Position numbers and translations under genes: made by a program. Source: Ophiura sarsii (Eukaryota > Echinodermata > Ophiuroidea > Amphilepidida > Ophiuridae). From it: 64,000 bases of DNA. This document shows positions 1 to 10,000 of this stretch, one piece after another (position 1 is the first letter of the stretch; each line of letters begins with the position of its first letter). The stretch covers positions 39,277,278 to 39,341,277 of the forward strand of contig CM069455.1 in assembly GCA_035610835.1 (NCBI GenBank). Direction: 5' to 3'. The notes below the pieces were generated by a model that was given only the letters and a program-made list of their open reading frames with translations, made no database searches and was not told the origin of the DNA.

Positions 1-3000
1 ACCTGTGCTGTTCCACAGCACAAACTCCACTAGGCGTGGCGCACCAATGGAGTAAATCAGCCAAGAAAGAATAATGGAAGCAAATTATAGCACCAGGGTT
101 AAAGCCCCTGCAACAACTTCCTCTGACAGGTCTGATCCGCAAGACGGAACATATGACGCGTCTGCCTTAAACCCTTCAGGGAGGGCAGGAGCTGAGAACA
201 GACATGGACGAGGGAGAACTATTTCGAAATTCATGAGATGCAAAAAGTCAGTTAGTTTCGCGTCTTTCAACACCAGGACACTGAGACAACCGCACAACAT
301 GGGTGAATTGACGGAAGCAGCCAGCAAATTCAAAATCGATGTGATCTGCGTGCAAGAACACCGAATGGTACACGATGCTGACATAGATTATACAAAGGTA
401 TCTGAAAAGTACACCTTGGTAACATCCTCAGCAACAAGGAATAAAAGTGGAACTGCTACTGGTGGGATAGGATTACTGATGAGCCACTACACCATGAAAT
501 GTCTTACTGAGGTCAAGAAACACTCTGATAGGATCATTACTGCCTCCTTCACAGGGAATCCAGCCACAACCATCATGTGCTGCTACAGCCCTACAAACTG
601 CTCCAAAGAAGAGGATGTAATCGCCTTTTACAAGAACCTCTCAGATGCGATGAGAGACATCCCCGCACACAACATGGTTTTGATTGGTGGCGACTTCAAT
701 GCAAAACTTGGTACAGGCGAAGTTCTATTCTCTTACCATGATTCCACCAATCGGAATGGCATCCTTCTTCTAGATTTTGTCAACAGCTTCGATCTTGTTG
801 TCACAAATACCAAGTTCAGGAAGCCGAACAGGAAGCTGTGGACATTCCAGTACCCAAACACCACAAAGGCACAACTGGACTTCATTCTGGTGAGGAAGAA
901 ATGGGTAAACTCTGTGCAAAATGTAGAGGCATACAACACCTTTGTAACAGTGGGGTCTGACCACAGAATCATCACAGCGATGGTAAAGCTACGTCTGCGT
1001 GCTCCAAAGAAGAAGCAGCCTAATGCAGCACGGTCCTTGAACTTCAAAGCACTGTGTTTCAACAGAGACCTCCAGGATGAATATACCATCAAAGTATCCA
1101 ACTTCTTTGATCCTTTGGCCCAAGAGAAGAGCACCATGCCATTCCAAGAGAAGTACGACCTCCTCCAATCTTCCTGCATCAAGGCAGCAGAGGAAATCTT
1201 ACCCAAGAAACCAAGGAATACTTTCAAGAGCATATCACAGACCCAGAAAGTAAAAGCGGCAAGAGAAGCCTACATCTCGTCAACCAAGGTGGATAAAAAC
1301 ATGGCCAAACAAAAGTTGACAGATGCGTACATAGCAGAGGAGAAAGCATTACTGGAGTCCAGCATCGAGCAGGTACAACAAGCTTCTCTCTCCAGCAAAC
1401 ACAGCACTGCCTGGAAAATTGTGGACGACATCAGTGGAAGAAAGGATAGCAAGCGATCTATGCTCTCAGGAACGCCAGATGACAGGAAAGGTTCATGGTT
1501 GAAGCATTTCTCTACTCTTCTTGGGAAACCACCAACAGTACCAGACAGAGACTTCACCATCTCCAAGGTGGTTGATGATACACTACCAATCTCAACCTCA
1601 GAGTTTACGTTAGCTGATCTGGAAGAAGCGCTTTCACAGTCAAAACCAGGAGGTGCCTTAGGACTGGACAGCATCCCACTTGAGCTCTGGAAGTCGGACA
1701 CCTTTAAACCCCACCTTCTTCATCTGTGCAACAATCTTCTGCTACACCAAGAGAAACCTAAGCAATGGTCAACAGGTGGAATCATTCCCATCCCAAAGAA
1801 AGGGGACCTATCAAAACCAACCAACTACAGGGGCATCACCCTTACCAGTATTGCAGCCAAGCTCTTCAACAGGATGGTATTAAACAGGATAAGACCATTT
1901 GTTGACCCCTTGCTGCGTTGGAACCAGAATGGCTTCAGACAGCATAGATCAACCGTCTCTCAAATACTGGCTCTGAGACGTATCATTGAAGGCATGAAGA
2001 CAAAGAATCTTCCTCTGGCAGTAGTATTCATAGATTACTCAAAAGCTTTCGATTCGATCCATCGTGAACGGATGTTCCAAATCCTACATGCGTATGGTAT
2101 TCCAGGAGTCATCATTGATGCAATCAAGGCTATCTACACAGATTCATCTGCCTTAGTGATATCTGCAGACGGTGATACCGAACCTTTCGAGATTCTGGCT
2201 GGAGTTCTACAAGGAGACACCCTTGCTCCATTCCTCTTCATAGTGGTAGTAGATTACATCATGCGGCATGCCTTGAAGGACATCAACCAATCCACCGGGA
2301 TCGTTCTTGAGAGAAGGAAGAGTAGACGTCATCCAGAGCTACGCCTTCATGATTTGGACTTCGCTGATGACATAGCACTCTTGTCTTCATCCATTGAGTC
2401 AGCTGAAATTCTGCTACAGCATATCGAAGAAGCTTCAAACTGTGTTGGCCTGCACCTTAATGTTGGAAAAACCAAGACTCTGCTAGTCGGCATCCCATCC
2501 TCCACAAATGTCACATCTCTGAGTGGTGCCAAACTTGACAACATCAAGGAGTTTAAGTACCTAGGATCGTCAATGCCAGACTCTTTCCATGACTTCAAGT
2601 GCCGGAAAGCTCAAGCCTGGGTTGCATGCAACAAGCTGGAGAAGATATGGAAATCTAAACTTGATAGGCCAACTAAAATCAAGTTTTTCCGAGCTTGCGT
2701 GGAAAGTATTCTACTATATGGTTCAGAGACATGGACAGTTACAAAGACTTTTGAGGACAGAATAAATGGATGCTACACACAGTTGCTGAGGAGAGTCCTT
2801 AACATCAGTTGGAGAGACCACAAAACTAATGAAGAGGTGTATGGTGAAATTCCTCCGCTGGCTAACTCAGTAAGGAAGCGACGGCTCCAGTTTGCTGGAC
2901 ACTGCCTACGAGCATCCGATCAACCTGTCTCCCGAGTGCTTTTCTGGACTCCAAGTGAAGGCCATTCATCCCGTGGCAGGAGATCCACCACCTATCCTGA

Positions 3001-3140
3001 CAGCATCTCAAAGGACCTTGATCTTGAACCCAATGAAGTTCAACAGCTTATGTTGGATAAACTTGCTTGGAGGAAATTTTTAACTGCTGCTTCCAATATT
3101 CCGTCCAAGGACGACCGATGATGATGATGATGAATCCTTT
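1..3140 (+). mobile_element. RTE-like non-LTR retrotransposon (LINE), nearly complete
   Basis: The segment holds a short 5' leader, which includes a small hairpin near position 3-21 (CTGTG/CACAG), a single long ORF (74-3121), and a tail of GAT/ATG trinucleotides that begins at the stop codon. One ORF with endonuclease plus reverse transcriptase, a very short 3' UTR and a simple trinucleotide tail is typical of the RTE group. The left end coincides with the window edge, so the true 5' end and the target-site duplication cannot be seen. It lies downstream of the PAXBP1-like exons, in opposite orientation, probably inside that gene's next intron (inference). Confidence 0.85.
74..3121 (+). CDS. 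LINE endonuclease/reverse transcriptase polyprotein (RTE-like)
   Basis: This 1015-residue ORF encodes the enzyme that nicks target DNA and copies the element RNA at the nick. An APE-type endonuclease occupies about residues 60-310: SFNTR near 64, VICVQEHRM with its Glu near 96, GGDFNAKLG near 205 and GSDHR near 294. The reverse transcriptase spans about 545-830: NYRGITLTS, NQNGFRQHRST, FIDYSKAFDS near 653, GVLQGDTLAPF near 710 and the catalytic FADD at 763-766. The C-terminus (ETWTVTKTFEDR, QFAGHCLR) resembles the thumb and tail region of RTE-type LINEs. There is no internal stop or frameshift, and every catalytic motif looked for is present, so a recently active copy is plausible. The first ATG at 74 is accepted because the reading frame runs unbroken from it. 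Clade assignment rests on remembered motif similarity, not on a tree. Confidence 0.9.
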   Translation: MEANYSTRVKAPATTSSDRSDPQDGTYDASALNPSGRAGAENRHGRGRTISKFMRCKKSVSFASFNTRTLRQPHNMGELTEAASKFKIDVICVQEHRMVHDADIDYTKVSEKYTLVTSSATRNKSGTATGGIGLLMSHYTMKCLTEVKKHSDRIITASFTGNPATTIMCCYSPTNCSKEEDVIAFYKNLSDAMRDIPAHNMVLIGGDFNAKLGTGEVLFSYHDSTNRNGILLLDFVNSFDLVVTNTKFRKPNRKLWTFQYPNTTKAQLDFILVRKKWVNSVQNVEAYNTFVTVGSDHRIITAMVKLRLRAPKKKQPNAARSLNFKALCFNRDLQDEYTIKVSNFFDPLAQEKSTMPFQEKYDLLQSSCIKAAEEILPKKPRNTFKSISQTQKVKAAREAYISSTKVDKNMAKQKLTDAYIAEEKALLESSIEQVQQASLSSKHSTAWKIVDDISGRKDSKRSMLSGTPDDRKGSWLKHFSTLLGKPPTVPDRDFTISKVVDDTLPISTSEFTLADLEEALSQSKPGGALGLDSIPLELWKSDTFKPHLLHLCNNLLLHQEKPKQWSTGGIIPIPKKGDLSKPTNYRGITLTSIAAKLFNRMVLNRIRPFVDPLLRWNQNGFRQHRSTVSQILALRRIIEGMKTKNLPLAVVFIDYSKAFDSIHRERMFQILHAYGIPGVIIDAIKAIYTDSSALVISADGDTEPFEILAGVLQGDTLAPFLFIVVVDYIMRHALKDINQSTGIVLERRKSRRHPELRLHDLDFADDIALLSSSIESAEILLQHIEEASNCVGLHLNVGKTKTLLVGIPSSTNVTSLSGAKLDNIKEFKYLGSSMPDSFHDFKCRKAQAWVACNKLEKIWKSKLDRPTKIKFFRACVESILLYGSETWTVTKTFEDRINGCYTQLLRRVLNISWRDHKTNEEVYGEIPPLANSVRKRRLQFAGHCLRASDQPVSRVLFWTPSEGHSSRGRRSTTYPDSISKDLDLEPNEVQQLMLDKLAWRKFLTAASNIPSKDDR

Positions 3141-3199
3141 ACATAACCGAAAACAACAAACTTGCCCTCAACAGCCATTATGTGGACCAATGAAAGTCA

Positions 3200-3860
3200 A
3201 TGGGAGCAAAACCCTTATACTTCAGTGAATTCCAACAGTTCATGATCCAGGAAGTGACTTTTGACAGATACGGCCAAGTCCCTCGGGTAGACCAGGCTTA
3301 CAAGGCCATGTCTGAATCGCGCCCCAAACATAGAGCAGATATGGGACACACAGACCCGATAATCCACGATATAAATCTTAGAATCGCAGAATGCGACCTA
3401 CAAAAGTGTGAGGACTCGGCAAGAGTCATACTCAGGGCGTCCTCTCATGGGTCCCTATTGTTAAACACAGTCAATACAGTTTTCTATAAGAAGGAGGATT
3501 TTCAACCAGATGAGGTGGTTTATTTGGTGCACGCTGCCTTTAAGTCACTTAAAGCCATTGCGGATAGCACCCTAAGAATTACTGCACGCTCTATATCTGC
3601 GAGGAGGTGAATTTGCCTGTCCCAAGTTATCTTTAAGGACACAAATGCACATCAAGATCTGATGACGTTGCCAAATACTTGTTCCATGGTGAATTTTCAG
3701 ATGTTATGCATTAAGTATGCAAGCCGCGACATACGGGAAACGAGCGACTATGCTTAGATTAAATCCCCTGGAAAAGAGGACCGGAATTGTCAAGAGACAG
3801 GAAATCCCGGTAAGGCAAAAAGCTTGGGGAAACAGACAACTCCAAAATTAACAAACAAGG
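3200..3860 (+). pseudogene. Gag-like fragment of a retroelement, possibly DIRS-type, broken
   Basis: A 136-residue ORF (3200-3610) ends ARRSISARR-like and is followed, after a frame change, by more coding-looking sequence containing KDTNAHQDLM and YASRDIRETSDYA. A basic Gln/Gly/Asn-rich stretch follows near 3770-3880. This order, a helical domain ending in Ala-Arg-Arg and then a basic Gly/Gln-rich tail, resembles the first ORF of DIRS-type elements as I remember it. At least one frameshift and several stops break it. No recombinase or reverse transcriptase follows, and a G-rich stretch comes at 3940-3965. It could instead be a relic of another gag. It is not recognisable as a host gene. Confidence 0.35.
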
Positions 3861-4640
3861 ACAACAACAACGCCAAGTGTCCTTTCAGGACAGAGGGGAA
3901 TTCCCCTTTGCGATACCCAAAAATCCTATAAGGGTCTGGGATGGGGGGAGGGGGGAGGGGGGGTGGTAGACAGCGACATTCTAAACAAATGTCTTCAGGT
4001 TTTTCTTTGAAATATGTACAGAGTTTGACAGTTTCACTTATTCAGGCAATCTATTCCATAGTTTTGGTGCTGCAACCTGAAAACTTCGCTGTCCCCTCTT
4101 ATGTTTTCCATATCTAGAAAGTAGAGCAAGTGGATGAGGATGTTATCAAACCAGAATGATGGAACTGCCTAGTCTTTGTCAAAGACGCCTCTTGAGCCGA
4201 GCGCAGCGAGGCGCGAGCGCCGCAGATGCGAGAGTCGAGCGAAGCGAGACGTCTTTGTGCATTTAGCTATTCCACTGTGTAAGCATAACGTGTCAATCAA
4301 ATTATGACATCATCGTAGGACACTATTAACTCCGCCCAATTCTATCGATGACAATGTTTAAAGATACGAATTTATATCGACGACCAAGATGACGTCACAT
4401 GATAAATAGCATACAAAATAGTCCCATATATAGTGCGAAACTAATATTTTTATTTTATTTTATATTAAATGTGTCTATTACCGTAAATAAAATGGTTCTC
4501 TAATTTACAATGTAGCTTTAAATAATAAATATATATATCACTTTTTAGTTTTTTATTAGTTTATTGAGTTGAGTGGATATCATAACGCTGTAACGACACT
4601 AAGGGCCTATATATTATTAAAAACCGTCGACATCTTCAGA

Positions 4641-4748
4641 ATGACCCAGTGGTGCAGCGGTCTAGGGCGCTGGACGATGTACTGTTTTATCGCAGATGAC
4701 ATTTCTAAGATTCGAGTGTTCGAGTCCCGGCGGGGATGATGTTTTTTG
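4641..4748 (+). repeat. tRNA-like pol III unit or SINE head
   Basis: A box A-like TGGTGCAGCGG (about 4651) and a box B-like GTTCGAGTCCC (about 4718) are spaced like an internal pol III promoter. A run of six T follows at about 4742, matching a pol III terminator. The acceptor ends do not pair as in a real tRNA and I could not fold a clean anticodon arm, so it is most likely a tRNA-derived SINE or tRNA pseudogene. Confidence 0.5.
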
Positions 4749-5920
4749 TGTCATCTAAAATTAACTTTTTTTACTCTCAAATTAAATAGACATATTAATA
4801 GCACTCTATTTTGCACATTTTATATTATTTTTTTCAATACAGATCATTTAAAAATATTTTTTTGGATCAAATGGTTTTAATTTTCGATTTAGCAGTAGGC
4901 CTACAATACATACTATTGTATTGAGTGGATAAACCATTTGCGTTGCATACGTTGCTTTCACTTTTCAGACAACTAGTTTTGTATAAACATTGGTACTTTT
5001 TTATGTTCCATTATATTAATTAATTACAATATCATTAGTTTGTTTATTAACGAGACCCTTTTTGGGGGTACGAGTGAGCACTTTATTTAAATCACATTTT
5101 TTTTTTTTTGGATTCGGCTGTTGTGTTGTGTTGTGAATGTGATGTTCGTGATTTATTTTTACATAACGATTGACTATTTATAGTATTAATAATAATTATC
5201 CTGGCGCCCTGGGAAAACCAAGTTATTTTGTTGCACTTTTGAATTTGTCATAAATTACGTTTTTCTCGTATAAATTAATAAACATTGGAATTTTTTTAAT
5301 TTTAAATTATGATATTTTTTTCTTCTTTTTTTCCCCATAGTAAACTTTACCACATATCGCTCACATAACGACTCGGTGATTTTCTTTCAGAAACAACACA
5401 CTAGTGATCCTCTTGCCGACTTCCACAAAAGTCAACAAAACCAATATCGAGTCTTCTCATCCTTTTGACACTTGTCCACCTAGGTTGAAAATTCGTTAAT
5501 TCACAGTGCAATTTTTGTCGCTTAGCGGAAATCAAATATGGCGCCGATCATCAGATAGAAAAATGACCTTTTGACATAGCGTTCACGAACCAATCCTTGC
5601 GCAGACCGATTCACTATTAATTCCGCGAGCCAATACATCGATATGAATTTGAGAGTGAAAATGAATAGATATCGATTGGAGTCGATCATTTTTACAATCG
5701 ACAAGAAAGGAGATCTATTTTTATATAGGTATGACATCATTATGACATCATTATTAACCAATCAACAAGCACGATTTTTTCAGCTGAAATCTTCGGTAAA
5801 ACAAAGTAGAACATAACACAAAGATTATATGAGGAAAGGCCTTGTATTCCACAATTTTGATAGAGGGCGCTCACACCTATACAGAATACAGGGCCTTGAT
5901 GAAAGGCTAGGAACTGCCTA
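4749..5920. other. AT-rich non-coding stretch
   Basis: This is low-complexity AT-rich DNA with poly-T runs. Words such as CCAATCAACAAGC and ATGACATCAT recur at 4290-4330 and 5730-5770, hinting that 4280-5770 may be one old composite insertion. I see no coding exon of the PAXBP1-like gene here. Confidence 0.4.
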
Positions 5921-5923
5921 AAC

Positions 5924-6166
5924 TTAACCCTTTCCACACGACAGTCGTCTACAGACGACAGTTCCAAAATGTCATAAAATGTTTCAAAAATTTCAAAATT
6001 ATTGAATTTCATCACCATATTTGGAATGACCATGTGAATTGCATTTTACAATTACAAACATGGTTCAGTAATTCTTGATTCAAGCAAGACTAGGAAAGTT
6101 GGGAAAGATCGTTAAAAAATCTTGATCTGTACATGGTAAAACTAATAGCCGCAAGGAAAGTGTTTA
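5924..6166. repeat. Short TIR element, family A (TTAACACTTTCCACGCGGC)
   Basis: This 243-bp copy has ends TTAACCCTTTCCACACG and CCGCAAGGAAAGTGTTTA. It shares an interior with at least seven other copies in the window (18752, 24839, 26268, 35170, 36570, 39720, 41727), including a block meaning 'TTGAATTTCATCACCATAT' and 'GGTTCAGTAATTCTTGA'. It has no coding capacity and is a MITE-like non-autonomous element. Confidence 0.7.
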
Positions 6167-6339
6167 TTTAAATGATTTGTTCATTGTAATCTTCATCAAA
6201 TCTTCTATCAACAATGCTGATGAATTTATTCTTTTTTATTTCATTAACAAAATTTTAAAAAGCAAGGTAAGAAATACCAACAACAAGGAATTCTTCACCA
6301 CCATAGGATAGTCGTTTCCTTTGCTATAGTTTAAACAGT

Positions 6340-6520
6340 TCTAATTTGGCAAGAATTATGCATTTTTATCTCTCAGTGCGCAAAAGCAATCCAAGCATAC
6401 ATGCACGATTTTGTATTTGATGCACAGTGCATTGTTGCATTCATGTGCGCCAACACGCTTCATATGTATTAATTCGCTGATGCAAGGAGTCTCGCCAATT
6501 TGGAGCTAATCCAACTATAA
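6340..6520. repeat. Short TIR element, family C (CCAAATTGGCGAGA), partial
   Basis: This decayed copy has a right end CTCGCCAATTTGGAGCT followed by AACTATA. It shares CATGCACGATTTTG-like and GTGCGCC-like interior words with copies at 8384, 9036 and 57469. Confidence 0.55.
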
Positions 6521-6832
6521 CTATTCACACATTTTTACTGAGATTAATATGTGTATGGTTGCAGCATAAAGGTGCAGTTATCTCTCAAATATAAAGTGGA
6601 GAGATCTTTAATACCAACAAAAGGAGCTTTTTGAATGCTTCAAAATAACACCTTCGTGGTTAAGATTGGACACTGCTTTCTAATTTAATTTTGTGAGGAA
6701 ATGTTAATTAATGGTAAATTGCCTTTATTTTCTTTGTTTTTCCATGCCTACAGTACATGTAATTCCATCAATATTGCAGAATGCACCCTTTTGCCGGGAC
6801 AGTAATACACATGTCCCTATATTGTACCGCAC

Positions 6833-7053
6833 CTTCTAGCTTCCCTTTCAGCCGCCCTTCTCTGAGTTGCATCGTCCAGCATCGATGCTCCACCGGCACC
6901 TTCAAAGCCGGACGACGCCGCCGCTCTCATCATCACCCCGGTGAATTCCGCCGACTGGTCCCTGATGTCTGCTTGCCTCCTTTCCACCAGCTGCTGAGCT
7001 CTATTCTTAAGCATAGTGTGCATTGTAAACTCCATGCCGTTGATGATGGGTAC
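6833..7053 (-). CDS. PAXBP1: PAXBP1-like coding exon 8 (last in window)
   Basis: The exon encodes VPIINGMEFTMHTMLKNR, QQLVERRQADIRDQSAEF and RRAAEREARR. The acceptor is CGTAG|GTACCC and the donor AGAAG|GTGCGG, phase 2. The following exon, expected to begin with a basic RRRQ-like run, was not found between here and position 1. Confidence 0.85.
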
Positions 7054-10000
7054 CTACGAGTGAAGGATATATGACAAATGCTCGAGTTAATTCCTGGAGA
7101 TCTTTCCTCAGAGCTGCGGAGACACACAAGCCTTTAATACTAGCCAGGCGTTGAAATTGGAATTTTCACATGGTACAAGGGCATAAAAGTTAAAGGTATA
7201 TTATGTGATCTTTCCAGGGTACGCCCTCAACATCGAAAAAAAAATAGAAAGCAGATTTTCTTGCAGATTTACATTTCTGATCATAAATCATGCATACATT
7301 CCAAGTTACAGGGCGATACGATTCTTAATTACTTCAAAATCATGGTTTTAGAGTGAAAATAAACTGTCAGAATCCTGACACTTTATATTTTTCACTCTAA
7401 ATTCACTCTAAAACCATGATTTTGAGGTAATTAGGAATCGTATCGCTCTGTAACTTGGAATGTATGTATGATTTATGATCGGAAATGTAAATCTGCAAGA
7501 AAATCTACTTTCTAAAAAAAATAATGAATAGAGGGCGCTCTCTGGAAAAGATCACATAATATGCCTTTAAGGCTTTAGAACTGATTATAAGTGAAAACGT
7601 GGGGCTTGATATTGATTCTTTTTTTTACTTACAATTACTTTTAAAAAAGTAACTTTTTAGGGAAAAATAGTGGTTTAAAATACAAATTTGTGTGACTTTT
7701 TTCCATTCATTTTTAGAAAGATTAGCTCTTCAGAACGGAATCGGGCTGAAATAGATATTACAGTTAGGGGTCTTACAAACAATCAGATAGTACCAAATAG
7801 GCCTTGGGGAATGTACAATCATACCTATCCCCCTCCACCTCCCCCTCCCCCTCACCATCCCCTGCCCCACCCACACACACAACTGACTTATCAAACATGA
7901 TAATTACAGTTTAAAGTGTTAACATTTATAATTGGTATGTCAAACAAATTGTGGTTACAGTCTATTTCACTCCCTACGCAACATTTACAGGCGCAAATTG
8001 TATTCTCGCACTTCTGTCTTTCTGCGCATTTGTGTGAGAAGGCGCCCCCAGTAAATAACGCAATGACATCAACTGTCTCATGGAAGCAAAATAGACTATA
8101 ATTTCCTGCGTGTCTCTGCTGCTCTGGGAGCTATACAAATGGAATCAATCAACTTTGGAAAATACATACATAACATTTAATCACTCTAGTCTTGTGGAAT
8201 TTATTACCTCAACAGGACTGTGCAAACCCATGAATTCTATTTTAACGTTTTTGGTTTTTGTTATCACAAAGTTATACATGGAGAATCATTGGATACGTAT
8301 CCTTGTCAATTGTGACACAATTCTACCATAAGTCAACGTTAAAGTTTGGTGAGAGGATTTCAAAGGAGATTTCTTGTGTGCCTATAGATTAATCAGTTTC
8401 AAATTGGCGAGAGATATTCGGTTTTACTCATTCATTCATTCATTCATTCATAAAATTTATTTACACAATCCAACAACATAATATATCACAATATAACAAA
8501 ATAAAACATCAAGAAAACAATTTATATTCTGGAATGGTATCGTGAAAGAATTAAATCTAGACGATATATAGTGAAAAGAATGATACAAAGGATAAGCTAA
8601 TATGTATGTAAAATTTAAGGCGATGAGAGTGGACCAGAATGGTGATGTTGGAAAGTGTGCGGAGAAGCCATTAAGCCTGCATGGAATGGCTCTGCGCTTA
8701 AAGTATTCCAAGCGTACGCGCGTGATTATGGTCACACGCACATGATTTTGGCCACTATCACGCGCCACGCATGTGATGCATAGTACGCTTGTTGCCTTCA
8801 CGAGCGCCTGCGCCCTTCTGTATTCATTCACTACTGTAAGGAGGCTTCACCAATTTGAAGCTGGTCAAACTATAGCCGTTCCCTTAAGAACATTTGTTGA
8901 TAGACATAGTTGAATGCTCCAATGCCAGCTAAGTTCTCTCTTCACAAAGCACTAATACCATATGCTATAGACTGTAATGGTTGCCAGTTTGAGTTAGAAT
9001 GTTTGTTTATGTGCCTTGGTTAAACCTTGAAGAGTATAAATTATCAATTTTGTTTGAAAATTGGCGAAGCCTCTTTACAGCAGAGAATGAATATGTAAGG
9101 ACTCTGGCGCCCCATGAAGGCAACAAGCGCACTGTACATCATATGCATGATCTGTGCGTGCAACCAAAATTGTGTGCATGTGGCCAATCGCGTGAGAACG
9201 CTTGGATTACTTTTGCGAGTGTAGAGATATAAACCGAATATTTCTCGCCAATTTGGAACTGATTGAACTATAGTAAACCAAAATCTTTCTTTTAAAACCT
9301 GTATCAATTCAAAGATATCTTGCAAAAGATGGATATGCACAGGACATGCGGCAAAAAATGTATAATACTTTCAGGGATAAAATAGGACATACACAAATGA
9401 AAAAAGGATAAGGGAAATGGCCTAGAAAATTTCATATGACTTGGATAAGAATGCCTTTGGAAAAAAACACATCATTCATACATAATGCGGGGCAACGGAG
9501 GTGCGGTTTTTCGTGGCACCGCACCTCCAATAAGACGCACCTTTTCATCGAGACATTCGACCAGGTCTCTAACATACCCCCTCATCTCTTGAAAGAAGCC
9601 GTACCGGCCCGCCACGCCTCCCTGCGTGTCCTTCAGGTCTATCGTGGAGCCGGCGCACGACTTGAGTCGGTCGCCCATGCTGTCTTGTTCGTTGGTGTGC
9701 GCCCTGTGGACATCTTGTATGCTCTCTAACCTGCGGGATGGCCAAGAAACAGAGAACTTTATGCTAGAGTGAACCGAGGAGAGGGGGGAAGGGAACTCCC
9801 GCCGTGGATGACTCTCTCTTGAGAGACCCTGTCGAGATGCGGCATGGATGTGGGATGCGACAGACATCATGGTTGTGGTGCGACTGATGAGCTGCAGAAA
9901 AACATCAGCAGTTTATGATCCATCCTTTTCTTGACAGTCGGGTTGGGAGAAATCATCCTTTCCTGTGTCCACTCTTCATCCGTATGGCTTTTCTAACGCA

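Noticed and set aside
733..2598. Minus-strand open frames inside the LINE
   Set aside because: Shadows of the intact plus-strand ORF.
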